Shown here: piece after piece, positions 1 to 7,765 of the stretch | Position numbering within the stretch: position 1 is the stretch's first letter | Layout of the letters: every line of letters begins with the position of its first letter | DNA from: Methanofollis sp. UBA420 | GTDB lineage: Archaea; Halobacteriota; Methanomicrobia; Methanomicrobiales; Methanofollaceae | Assembly (NCBI RefSeq): GCF_002498315.1 | Contig: NZ_DAGX01000002.1 | Coordinates: 188,808 to 252,807 of the forward strand | Direction of reading: 5' to 3' | Length of the DNA: 64,000 bases | Notes under the pieces: model-generated | The model's input: the letters and a program-made list of their open reading frames with translations, nothing else | What the model was told of the DNA's origin: nothing | The model's database searches: none | Made by a program: the position numbers and the translations under genes

Positions 1-2
1 AG

Positions 3-662
3 ACCTATATTCTCGGGAAAAAATACGAGGCCCCCGGGTTCAGGCAACCCATATGCCCTGAACCGCGGTTCACCTGCCCTGTGCCGTCGCCGGCCGATAT
101 TGCGGTCGGGGGACAGGGCAGGGCGCGGGTGATCGGCCTTGTGCCGGGGCAGATCGTCACCGAGTCTCTCTCCATGAATGTGGCCGCGGTGCCCGACCTG
201 GAGGAGGACATCCTCAAGGTCGTGGTCTGTGACCGCTACCGCGGCACGGGCTGCGGCGTCGGTCTGGTCCACGGCCTGGGCCTGAAGGAAGGGGCGATCG
301 CCACAAGCGTCTCCCATGACGCCCACAACATCATCGCCGCCGGCGTCACCGACGAGGAGATCGTGCGGGCGATCGAAGAGGTCGTCGGGCACCAGGGCGC
401 GATGACCGTCGTGAGGGGTGATGTGGTCACCACCCTGCCCCTCGCCTGCGGCGGCCTGATGGCGACCATGCCCTATCCCGAGGTCTGCGAGGCCCTGGAC
501 CGCCTTGCTACGGAGACGAGGGCAATAGGGGCGGTGGACCAGCCCTTCATGTACCTCTCTTTCCTTGCCCTCACCGTGATCCCGCACCTGCGGGTGACGA
601 CGCGGGGAGTCTTCGATGCCGACGCGTTCAGGGACGTCCCGCTCTTTTCGGAGGAACCATGA
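3..662 (+). CDS. ade: Adenine deaminase, C-terminal part (5' end outside window)
   Basis: Adenine deaminase converts adenine to hypoxanthine and ammonia in purine salvage. The reading frame is open from the first bases of the window, so this is the C-terminal ~219 residues of a gene that begins upstream. Visible family signatures are RVIGLVPGQIVTE, the block VVVCDRYRGTGCGVGLVHG, and the segment GAIATSVSHDAHNIIAAG, all typical of the C-terminal domain that follows the amidohydrolase barrel. The metal-binding N-terminal domain is not in the window. The stop overlaps the ATG of the next gene by 4 bases, so the two are probably co-transcribed. An ATG at 81 is internal to the domain and is not a plausible start. 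Confidence 0.88.
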   Translation, partial: TYILGKKYEAPGFRQPICPEPRFTCPVPSPADIAVGGQGRARVIGLVPGQIVTESLSMNVAAVPDLEEDILKVVVCDRYRGTGCGVGLVHGLGLKEGAIATSVSHDAHNIIAAGVTDEEIVRAIEEVVGHQGAMTVVRGDVVTTLPLACGGLMATMPYPEVCEALDRLATETRAIGAVDQPFMYLSFLALTVIPHLRVTTRGVFDADAFRDVPLFSEEP

Positions 663-1510
663 CAGACGAGCATATCATCGAGGCGATCGGAAAGACGAGG
701 ATCGTGGTGCGGGACGGCAGGGTCGTCGAGGTCGGAAAACCCCTGATCCGGTCCTGCCCCCTTGCAGAGAAGTTCTCCTGCCCTGTCCACGAGATGACGG
801 AGGGGGCGATCCGGGAGAACATCGAGGATAGGATGCGGGCCTTCGGGATGTGCACGCCAGGCCGTCAGGTGACGGACAGGTCTGACTTCGTCCTCTTCGG
901 GGCGTCGGAGTTGATCTCCTCCGCCCTCAGGAACGGGCTTGTGCGCTCGGCGGTCATCGTCTGTGACGGCGCCGGCACGGTGGTCGTGACGGCGCCCGAC
1001 CAGGTGCAGGGCATCGGCGGCCGGGTCTCGGGGATCGTGCAGACCTCCCCGATCCTGCAGGTGATCGGGAGGATCGAGAACCTCGGTGGCCGGGTGCTGG
1101 ACCCGGGGACGGCACGGATCGACATGCCCGCCGGTGCGGCATTCGCCTATGACCTCAGCCTCTCTCCGGCGGCGGTTACTGTGGCGACCGCGGACGACGC
1201 GGAGACGGTGCGGGCCGCACACCCCGACGCCCTGATCATCGCCGTCCACACGACCGGCGTCTCCGCAGAGGAGGCGCGGCGCCTTGCGGCCGTCGCCGAC
1301 CTGGTGACGGCCTGCGCCTCTGCCGCAATCAGGGAAGAGGCCGGGCCCCGCGCCCTCCTTCAGGCAGGCACTGCGGTGCCGGTCTTTGCAATGACGCCCC
1401 TCGGCAAGAGGGTAGTGCTCACGAAGCTCCAGGAGACGGACAGGCAGGTGCTGGTCAGTGGGAAGGCTCTGCCCGCGGCGGGCGGGCGTGAACCCGAGCC
1501 CCTGATCTGA
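659..1510 (+). CDS. Methanogenesis marker protein 8 (DUF2099 family)
   Basis: 283-residue protein of the methanogen-restricted marker 8 family. Its biochemical role is not established; its distribution follows methyl-coenzyme M reductase, which suggests a role in methanogenesis or its cofactors. Recognised from CPLAEKFSCPVHEMT, the RAFGMCTPGRQV block, the FGASELISSALRNGL segment and the Gly-rich VQGIGGRVSGIVQTSP block. Several cysteines in the first third (CPL..FSCP, GMCTP) could bind metal. The start ATG lies inside the stop of the adenine deaminase gene. No promoter is needed between them. A short T-rich stretch follows the stop. Confidence 0.82.
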   Translation: MTDEHIIEAIGKTRIVVRDGRVVEVGKPLIRSCPLAEKFSCPVHEMTEGAIRENIEDRMRAFGMCTPGRQVTDRSDFVLFGASELISSALRNGLVRSAVIVCDGAGTVVVTAPDQVQGIGGRVSGIVQTSPILQVIGRIENLGGRVLDPGTARIDMPAGAAFAYDLSLSPAAVTVATADDAETVRAAHPDALIIAVHTTGVSAEEARRLAAVADLVTACASAAIREEAGPRALLQAGTAVPVFAMTPLGKRVVLTKLQETDRQVLVSGKALPAAGGREPEPLI

Positions 1511-1547
1511 GTTCTTTTTTGGTTCTGGACTATTCCTGTTCTGGTCT

Positions 1548-2333
1548 TCACCCGGTCACGGTCCTGACGAAGAGGAGGACGGCCACGATCACCGGCTGGT
1601 GGAGGAGGTAGATCGCAAGCGAGTTCCTGCCCATCATACAGAGGGCGTCCACGCCTCTCCCCTCCATCTCCGGGACGCTGAACTGGCGTGTCCCGCCGGG
1701 GTACAGGAGGAAACCGATTGCCATGCCGATGAGGGCCACGCCGAGCCAGGGGACGAGGGGGACATAGTCGACGCTATAAAATCCGGCCGGATGAATGCCG
1801 AGGGGGATGAGCCAGGACGGGCCGGTGATATGGCCGAGGGGGAGGGCGGCAAGGACAAACGCGGCACCGGCGAGGAAGTTCCACCGGCCGAACCGCAGGA
1901 AGAAGGGGGCGGCGATGATGGCGAAGCCGATGAGGTGGAGGATGCCAAAGACGATGAAGCCTTCCCCGAGGAAGATCCAGGTGGCGAGGGTGGCGAGCAT
2001 GCCGAAGAGGAAGACCTTGCCTCCTCTCCGCCCATACTCAAACCAGAGTGAAAGCCCGGTCATCTTCTGCCGTCTCCTCTCATAACTGATCGGGAGGGAG
2101 AGCCCCACGAGGGCGATGAAGAGGGTGGCGGTAGCAAAGGCGAAGTACCGCCAGAACCCCCCCAGAACATCGACAGCGGCGATCCCGAAGAACCAGAGGT
2201 CGAAGAGGAGATGGTAGATTATCATCATGACGATGGCGATCCCCCTCAGAAGATCGATCTCCCGGAAGCGCCGCGACGACGAATGCGTGGAGAGGACCTG
2301 TCCCCATCTCCGGGCATAGGGCTCTATATTCAT
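1548..2333 (-). CDS. Membrane protein, DUF1624 / HGSNAT-type acyltransferase-like
   Basis: 261-residue integral membrane protein. The N-terminal REIDLLRGIAIVMMIIYHLL segment (about residues 22-42) is the hallmark of the DUF1624/heparan-alpha-glucosaminide N-acetyltransferase catalytic family, where the motif carries the conserved Arg/Asp and His. About seven hydrophobic helices follow, and the end (NSLAIYLLHQPVIV) resembles the last helices of acyltransferase-3-like proteins. It may acylate surface or lipid sugars, but the substrate cannot be read from the sequence. It is transcribed leftwards, away from the sensor kinase, and converges on marker 8. Confidence 0.72.
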   Translation of the reverse strand: MNIEPYARRWGQVLSTHSSSRRFREIDLLRGIAIVMMIIYHLLFDLWFFGIAAVDVLGGFWRYFAFATATLFIALVGLSLPISYERRRQKMTGLSLWFEYGRRGGKVFLFGMLATLATWIFLGEGFIVFGILHLIGFAIIAAPFFLRFGRWNFLAGAAFVLAALPLGHITGPSWLIPLGIHPAGFYSVDYVPLVPWLGVALIGMAIGFLLYPGGTRQFSVPEMEGRGVDALCMMGRNSLAIYLLHQPVIVAVLLFVRTVTG

Positions 2334-2613
2334 CCTTTCTTCTTTCCTCCGGTGATCTTTCCGGATGATATGATTCCAGAGTATCTTAAACCCTGGTGTT
2401 ATTCATCTCCCCGCTCACCAGGCCGGATAGAGATCAGGAGGATGTATCACAGCAATTGATCCGGCCTGAGGCCTATATTCTCTCTTCGGAAAGGGCAATG
2501 TTGGCGAGTGTCCAGAACAAAATAGTATCGCATATATACTGACAACAATATGTATCACGTGCCTTAGAAAGGGAAAATCGCGGCTCGTTACCTCATTTTC
2601 CCGGGAGATATCC

Positions 2614-5592
2614 ATGATAAGCCTTTTGCTAGTGGACGACGAACCCGCCCTCCTCGATATCGGCAAGGTATTTCTGGAAGAGTGCGGCGACCTGTGCGTC
2701 GATATGGCCACAACCGTTGCGGAAGCACTGGAAAAACTCCGGAGTGGCAGATACGAGGCCGTCGTCTCAGACTATGATATGCCGGATATGGACGGGATCA
2801 CTTTTCTCAAGGAGGTCCGCCTTCGCTATCCTGACCTTCCTTTTATTCTTTTCACCGGGAAGGGACGGGAAAAAGTCGTCATAGAGGCACTGAACAGTGG
2901 GGCAGATTTCTATCTCCAGAAAGGTGGTGACCCTGTGGCCCAGTTCACGGAGCTGTCCCACAAGATCGAACAGGCTGTACGAAGGAGAAAAACGGAGTAT
3001 GAACTCCGGAGGTCGGAGAAAAAGTATCGGGAACTTGTCGATAACCTCCCTGAGATCCTCTTTAAAACAGACATTGAGGGAAATCTTGTCTATGTCAATC
3101 GCAGGGGCCTGGAAGTTCTTGATCTGCCTGAGGGCGAGATCTATGGGAAGCCATGGTATCTCCATGTCCATCCTGACGACCGGGGAGATGCGGAGGAGAT
3201 AGGTAACCGTCTGATACGCACCGGCGACCGGGCAGAGGGTTTCGAGTTACGAGTCCAGACCCGGTCAGACAGAGGAAAGATCATCTCATTTCTCCTGAAT
3301 CTCACGCCCCTGAGGGACGATGCCGGGCGTCTTCTGGGGGTACAGGGGATTGCAATCGATATCTCCGGAAAAAAACAGACGGAGATAGCGCTGCAGGAGG
3401 CCGAAGAACGCTACCGCATGATCACAGAAGGAGTTGCCGATGGGGTGACCCTCGGGGATCTGAGCGGGATCATTTCCTATGCCTCCCCTTCGATGACCAG
3501 GATCACCGGATACAGGAACGAAGACATAGTCCGTCATTCGTTCCATGAGTTCGTTGTCGAAAAGGATCGGGAAATAATCGATGCCTGCTTTGAGAAAACA
3601 CTCCGTAATAGAGAGAGTTTTGAAGGGCTCAGGGTCAGGGTGAAGAGAAAAGACGGGGCCTGTATCTCTGTCGAAATAAACGGCGGCCCGATCATACAGG
3701 ACGGGAAGGTGATAGGGGCGCAGAGTGTCACGCGGGATATCACCCGGCAGGTGCAGGCTGATAACGCCCTCAGGGAGAGTGAAGAACGGTTAAATGTCAC
3801 GTTGCACTCCATTGGAGACGGCGTCATCGTTACCGGGGAGGACGGGAGGGTGACCCTCATCAACACCGTGGCCGAGTCCCTCACAGGATGGAAAGAGGAG
3901 GAGGCCGTTGGCATGCCTCTCGCCGACGTCTTTCATATCGTCAATGAAAAGACCCGACAACCTGTGGAAAACCCGATTAAACGCGTGATCGAGGAGGGGG
4001 TCGTCGCAGACCTTGCAAACCACACGGTGCTCCTGGCGCGTGACGGCACACAGAAGGCAATCGCCGACAGCGCCGCTCCTATCAGGGATAAAGAGGGGGC
4101 CGTCATCGGCGTGGTGCTGGTCTTCCGCAATGTCACGGCAGAGAGGGAGACCGAGAAGGTCCGTCGCCGTCTGGCAGCCATCGTCGCGTCCTCCGACGAT
4201 GCGATCTACGGGACAACGGTGGATGGAGTCATCACCAGCTGGAACCAGGGGGCCGAGAGGATCTATGGGTACACTGCCTCCGAGGCGTTCGGCAGCCACG
4301 TCTCCCTCTTCGCTCCTCCTGAGCGGCGCGAAGAGTCCATGGACGCCATCAGGCAGATCAGCAGGTCTGGCCATAGGGACCACTTCGAAACTGTCAGGGT
4401 GAGGAAGGACGGCGCCAGGATCCTGCTCTCCATCACGATCTCCCCGATCATGGATGACAATGGTACGGTTGCGGGATTTTCCGCCATTTCACGGGACATT
4501 ACCAGCCAGAAGAAGGCGGAGCATGCACTCGACAAGAACAGGGAGTGGCTTGAACATGTTGTCGAAGGCGTGAGACTGGGCACATGGGAGTGGGATGCGC
4601 GGACAAGGAGAGTGGCCTTCAACAGGCACCTTGCCGCCATGCTCGGTTATCCGCCGGGGTGCCTGGAGGCAGACGGACAGACGATCGGCCGGTTGATCTC
4701 TGAGGCAGACCGTGCCGCCTTGAAAGAGGCTGTTATTGCCACCCTGGAGGGACTCTCCCCCATCTTTGTACAGGAGGTCCATCTCACAGGCGAAGACGGC
4801 CGCACCGTCCTGCTCCAGGCCAGGGGAACCATGATGGAGAGAGACGAGGAAGGCCGCCCTGTACGCATGAGCGGGATCTGCCAGGACATCTCCGAGATCC
4901 GCGGCTACCAGGAGGCCCTGAAGAAGGCGAACAAAAAACTCACCCTCCTGAACAGTATCACCCGCCACGACATCCGCAACCAGACCACCGCACTGCAGGG
5001 GTACCTGACCCTGGTACAGAGGGCCGTCGGAGAGCAAGATCCTGCGACCGGCAGATATCTCAGTACCTGCAGTGCGCTGGTCGATAAGATCCAGCGCCAG
5101 ATCACCTTCACCCGCGACTATGAAGACATGGGGGTGAATGCGCCCGGGTGGCAGCATGTGGGGCGGACGGTCAGGAAGGTTGCCGCCGATCTCTCCCTGG
5201 ATACAACGAATATCTCCCTTGTCGTCGAGACCGGCGATCTCGAAGTCTATGCAGACCCCATGCTGGAGCAGGTGCTCTTCAACCTTCTTGAAAATGTGCT
5301 CAGGCACGGGAACGGTGTGACAGAGATCGGCGTCTCATTCAGAGAGAGAGACTGCCAGTGTGTCCTCACCGTCAGGGACAACGGCGCCGGCATTGCCCAG
5401 GACATAAAGGGCAGGATCTTTCAGGCAGGATATGGGCGCAACACCGGATATGGCCTTTTTCTTGTAAAAGAGATCCTGGACATCACCGGGATCGCGATCC
5501 TGGAAAATGGCGAGGAGGGAGTGGGGGCAAATTTTGAGATGCTGATACCGGAGACAGGGTACAGGACCAGCCAGACAGGCACCCGGTCATGA
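2614..5592 (+). CDS. Hybrid sensor kinase: receiver + five PAS + histidine kinase
   Basis: 992-residue cytoplasmic signalling protein with no membrane segments. Order: N-terminal receiver domain (residues ~1-120, phospho-acceptor Asp53 in VSDYDMPDMDG, conserved Lys in FTGKG); PAS domains at about 135-255, 262-382, 390-510, 516-635 and 642-765; then a phosphoacceptor helix with SITRHDIRNQ (His785) and a C-terminal HATPase with the N box NLLENVLRHG, DNGAGI and GYGLFLVKEIL. The receiver at the N terminus means the protein can accept a phosphoryl group as well as sense ligands through PAS. No output regulator with a DNA-binding domain is adjacent. The start ATG follows a weak ribosome site (GGGAGATATCC). 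Confidence 0.88.
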   Translation: MISLLLVDDEPALLDIGKVFLEECGDLCVDMATTVAEALEKLRSGRYEAVVSDYDMPDMDGITFLKEVRLRYPDLPFILFTGKGREKVVIEALNSGADFYLQKGGDPVAQFTELSHKIEQAVRRRKTEYELRRSEKKYRELVDNLPEILFKTDIEGNLVYVNRRGLEVLDLPEGEIYGKPWYLHVHPDDRGDAEEIGNRLIRTGDRAEGFELRVQTRSDRGKIISFLLNLTPLRDDAGRLLGVQGIAIDISGKKQTEIALQEAEERYRMITEGVADGVTLGDLSGIISYASPSMTRITGYRNEDIVRHSFHEFVVEKDREIIDACFEKTLRNRESFEGLRVRVKRKDGACISVEINGGPIIQDGKVIGAQSVTRDITRQVQADNALRESEERLNVTLHSIGDGVIVTGEDGRVTLINTVAESLTGWKEEEAVGMPLADVFHIVNEKTRQPVENPIKRVIEEGVVADLANHTVLLARDGTQKAIADSAAPIRDKEGAVIGVVLVFRNVTAERETEKVRRRLAAIVASSDDAIYGTTVDGVITSWNQGAERIYGYTASEAFGSHVSLFAPPERREESMDAIRQISRSGHRDHFETVRVRKDGARILLSITISPIMDDNGTVAGFSAISRDITSQKKAEHALDKNREWLEHVVEGVRLGTWEWDARTRRVAFNRHLAAMLGYPPGCLEADGQTIGRLISEADRAALKEAVIATLEGLSPIFVQEVHLTGEDGRTVLLQARGTMMERDEEGRPVRMSGICQDISEIRGYQEALKKANKKLTLLNSITRHDIRNQTTALQGYLTLVQRAVGEQDPATGRYLSTCSALVDKIQRQITFTRDYEDMGVNAPGWQHVGRTVRKVAADLSLDTTNISLVVETGDLEVYADPMLEQVLFNLLENVLRHGNGVTEIGVSFRERDCQCVLTVRDNGAGIAQDIKGRIFQAGYGRNTGYGLFLVKEILDITGIAILENGEEGVGANFEMLIPETGYRTSQTGTRS

Positions 5593-6141
5593 GACAGGCA
5601 GGAGGGTGAGAGCGGTACCGACCGCGGCCGGTATGACGAGGTTGTCGTCGATGGGGGAGAGGAGCTCGGCGAGGGCTGCGACGCCGGCGACAAGGAGGGC
5701 AGCAGAGGGGTGCAGCATCGGCAGGAGGGCGAGGAACAGTGCAAAAAAGCCTGCACCCGACCCTTCGAGAGTCTTCCCTTTGAGGATCTTGTGCCTCCCG
5801 AAGCGGAGGCCAGCGATTGTCGCGACCGAGTCGAGGATGGTCAGCGAGAGGACGGCAATGAAGGCGACCTGCGGCGCGAAGGCGACCGAGCAGAAAAGGG
5901 CGCTTGCGACGAAATAGACCGTACCTTTCCCGGGGAAGACGTCCTCTCTTTCGAGGGCGCCGATGATGTCCGCGATACCGGGCACGTACCAGCCGCGAAG
6001 CACGGCCTCGACGAGCATGAGGCCGCCAAGAAGGCCTGACGCATAGATGAGCACGGCAAGGCCGGGCACAGGGACGAGGAGGATGGATGCGATGCCCAGA
6101 CCAAAGACGAGGTGGACCATCTGGCGGCCGTACTCGTGCAT
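5587..6141 (-). CDS. Dolichol/phytol-kinase-like CTP-dependent polyprenol kinase family membrane protein
   Basis: 184-residue membrane protein with about six hydrophobic helices. It starts HEYGRQMVHLVFGLG, and the later block LSLTILDSVATIAGLRFGRH followed by KGKTLEGSGAGFFA matches the family of CTP:polyprenol/diacylglycerol/phytol kinases, where the Asp and the K-T-x-E-G-S motif lie at the nucleotide site. The likely role is phosphorylation of an isoprenoid alcohol for archaeal lipid or glycosyl-carrier metabolism; the exact substrate is inferred only to family level. Its 3' end overlaps the kinase gene by 6 bases on the opposite strand. Confidence 0.72.
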   Translation of the reverse strand: MHEYGRQMVHLVFGLGIASILLVPVPGLAVLIYASGLLGGLMLVEAVLRGWYVPGIADIIGALEREDVFPGKGTVYFVASALFCSVAFAPQVAFIAVLSLTILDSVATIAGLRFGRHKILKGKTLEGSGAGFFALFLALLPMLHPSAALLVAGVAALAELLSPIDDNLVIPAAVGTALTLLPVS

Positions 6142-6227
6142 GCCCTGCGTGGCATGTGATAGGATAAATCCTTGTGGTTCGCCTCTTTCGAAGGATTAAT
6201 CCTCTTCACAACGAAAAATTGTGTGAT

Positions 6228-6416
6228 ATGGCTGAAGATATCTATGAAGAGGTCGTCTGCAACCACTGCGACGGTATCGGCTGCACCAACTGCGGCCGCA
6301 CCGGCAGGGTGCTTGTGCGGCGGCCTGCAAAACGCTGCAGCCGGTGTGACGGTGTCGGCTGCATCTACTGCGGCTACACGGGCTGGGAAGGCCTGAAGGG
6401 GAAATACGAAGAGTGA
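6228..6416 (+). CDS. Small Cys-rich protein with two DnaJ-like zinc-binding motifs
   Basis: 62-residue protein (MAEDIYEEVVCNHCDGIG...). It is built from two copies of the pattern CxxCxGxGCxxCGxTG, in CNHCDGIGCTNCGRTGR and CSRCDGVGCIYCGYTGW, separated by about 16 residues. This is the cysteine arrangement of the DnaJ central zinc domain, without any J domain, so one or two bound zinc ions are expected. A frame-open extension back to 6174 exists, but the ATG at 6228 gives a compact domain and follows GTGTGAT. It sits 75 bases upstream of the rubredoxin gene in the same direction. Function unknown; it may serve folding, redox or metal handling. Confidence 0.65.
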   Translation: MAEDIYEEVVCNHCDGIGCTNCGRTGRVLVRRPAKRCSRCDGVGCIYCGYTGWEGLKGKYEE

Positions 6417-6491
6417 TTACCTCCGCACCTGCTGGCAGTTGAGGGCAAGAGTATATATCGGCCCGGGCGTATGGGAGTCCGGGGGACCGTG

Positions 6492-6875
6492 ATGGCAAAG
6501 GTGAAGCGATATATCTGCAAGCACTGCGGTTATGTGTATTCTCCGCTCAGGGGTGAACCGCACCGGGGCATACCGGCAGGGACGGAGTTCGAAGACCTAC
6601 CCGAGGACTATATCTGCCCGGTCTGCGGAGCGACGGGAAAGGGGCCGATTGGCACCTGGGGCTTCGAGCCCTGGAACCCTACGAGATATGTCTGCAAGAT
6701 CTGCGGGTATGTGTACGACCAGAAGCGGGGTGAACCACACCGCGGCATACCGGCAGGGACGGAGTTCGAAGACCTGCCTGATGACTATGCCTGTCCGGTC
6801 TGCGGACTGGACCCGAAGATATCGAAGTATTACGGCAAGGTCGGCAAGACCCAGTTCGAGGCCCTGGAGTACTGA
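6492..6875 (+). CDS. Tandem rubredoxin (two rubredoxin domains)
   Basis: 127-residue protein with two rubredoxin-like modules, each with a CxxCGYVY knuckle and a CPVCG knuckle, so each can coordinate one Fe(Cys)4. The modules are joined by a short linker (GTWGFEPWNPTR). They share the segment GEPHRGIPAGTEFEDLP exactly, and the DNA of that part (about 6552-6611 and 6729-6788) is nearly identical, which points to a recent internal duplication or gene conversion. The likely role is electron transfer to oxygen- or peroxide-reducing enzymes. ATG 6492 is preferred over an upstream GTG-started extension because it begins MAKVKRYICKHCG, as usual for the family. Confidence 0.9.
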   Translation: MAKVKRYICKHCGYVYSPLRGEPHRGIPAGTEFEDLPEDYICPVCGATGKGPIGTWGFEPWNPTRYVCKICGYVYDQKRGEPHRGIPAGTEFEDLPDDYACPVCGLDPKISKYYGKVGKTQFEALEY

Positions 6876-7120
6876 TCCTTGCTGAGGTTTGTGGTGACCG
6901 TCCTGTTGAGGATCTCCACAAACCGCCTATTTTCTGCCTCGGTAAGAGGTCTGTCTCTCATCTCCTCGATCCTGAGATCGAGTTCTCCGTCCGAGTACTC
7001 CGCGATGACCACAAGACTCTGAGAGACCGGGTTCCCGAAGATCTCCCTGAGCTCCTCGTTCCTGTTCAGGTCATCGATGATCTGTGAGAGTACCCCCATC
7101 CTGATGCCCACACGCTTCAT
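6830..7120 (-). CDS. Hypothetical protein
   Basis: 96-residue acidic, soluble protein that I do not recognise. It starts MKRVGIRMGVLSQIIDDLNR and is rich in Glu/Asp/Arg; two amphipathic helices are likely and there are no cysteines or membrane segments. The ATG at 7120 is preceded on its strand by GGAGGGGGT, a good ribosome site, and an internal Met at 7099 is an alternative start. It converges with the rubredoxin gene and overlaps its 3' end by 46 bases, which lowers confidence slightly. Confidence 0.5.
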   Translation of the reverse strand: MKRVGIRMGVLSQIIDDLNRNEELREIFGNPVSQSLVVIAEYSDGELDLRIEEMRDRPLTEAENRRFVEILNRTVTTNLSKDQYSRASNWVLPTLP

Positions 7121-7413
7121 ACCCCCTCCGCATATTGTGGTGATGGACGGCGTATTGCCATTCAGATATATAAAGAGGACGCCGGGGGTACGGGCAGGGC
7201 CTCAGGGGCCTCATCCCGGTCCAGAACTCTGCGTCTCTGCCGGGACGGTGCGTCCCCGCGCCTGTCGGAGAAAAGGCAAATGTCGGAAACGAACAATCCG
7301 GATAAGACCTCTGCAATGGAGATATTTCCGGATCTTTCATCATAAATCATGAGGAAGTCCTGAAAATTATAAAGGAAGACATATATGGGGAACCTTCCAA
7401 CTGAAGGAAGGAG

Positions 7414-7566
7414 ATGAAGACGAAGATGCTCATGTACCAGGATTCGATTTCTGAGTGGTACAATGGTGAGTTCAAGGAGTGCGTGCGGAATATCAATCTG
7501 TACCGGACCGTCGCGATGAAACTCGGGACCGTCGCGAAGGTCGACCTTGAAATCCGTGACCTCTGA
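7414..7566 (+). CDS. Small 50-residue hypothetical protein
   Basis: Encodes MKTKMLMYQDSISEWYNGEF... ending VAKVDLEIRDL, 50 residues. Support comes from a TATA-like AATTATAAAG at 7365-7374, a purine-rich GGAAGGAG ribosome site directly before the start, a normal coding appearance, and a T7 tract just after the stop. Spacing from GGAGATGA to the ATG at 7426 is better than to 7414, so the true start may be residue 5 (46 residues). The sequence has a hydrophilic N-terminal helix and a short C-terminal strand-like region. No family recognised. Confidence 0.6.
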   Translation: MKTKMLMYQDSISEWYNGEFKECVRNINLYRTVAMKLGTVAKVDLEIRDL

Positions 7567-7580
7567 ATAATCTAAAAGAT

Positions 7581-7591
7581 CCTCTTTTTTT
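7581..7591 (+). terminator. T-tract terminator after the 50-residue gene
   Basis: A run of seven T at 7585-7591, 19 bases after the stop of the small gene, is the usual archaeal termination signal. It is followed by a separate 9-bp inverted repeat (TTCGGGGCG at 7590-7598 with its complement at 7619-7627). Confidence 0.5.
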
Positions 7592-7641
7592 CGGGGCGAC
7601 CGGACCAGACCGAGACGGCGCCCCGAAGACCTCCCTGTTTT

Positions 7642-7760
7642 GTCCGGCAGCGCCTGCACGCGCAGGCGCGAGAGATTCCAGTTCCTGCCGGACCTGGCAA
7701 GCCCGGACGCTGAGCGCCTGCACGCGCAGGCGCGAGAGATTCCAGTGGGGGAACTCCGGG
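7642..7760. repeat. Pair of identical 34-bp direct repeats, each a nested hairpin
   Basis: Two exact 34-bp copies at 7649-7682 and 7713-7746, 30 bp apart. Each contains a perfect 8-bp stem with a four-base loop (GCGCCTGC-ACGC-GCAGGCGC; arms 7650-7657/7662-7669 and 7714-7721/7726-7733). Each also lies inside an outer stem of different sequence: GTCCGGCA with TGCCGGAC (7642-7649/7686-7693) for the first copy, and CCCGGA with TCCGGG (7702-7707/7755-7760) for the second. The block sits in the 3' flank of the leftward EamA gene. It could be a structured RNA tail, a repeat element or a vestigial two-repeat array; no cas gene is in the window. Confidence 0.75.
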
Positions 7761-7765
7761 GCACA

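Noticed and set aside
7393..7413. Hairpin hiding the ribosome site of the 50-residue gene (CCTTCC/GGAAGG)
   Set aside because: The expected transcription start falls in or after the upstream arm, so the hairpin may not exist in the RNA.
7649..7746. CRISPR array
   Set aside because: Only two repeats, no cas genes, and outer complementary stems unlike a CRISPR repeat; kept as a repeat feature.
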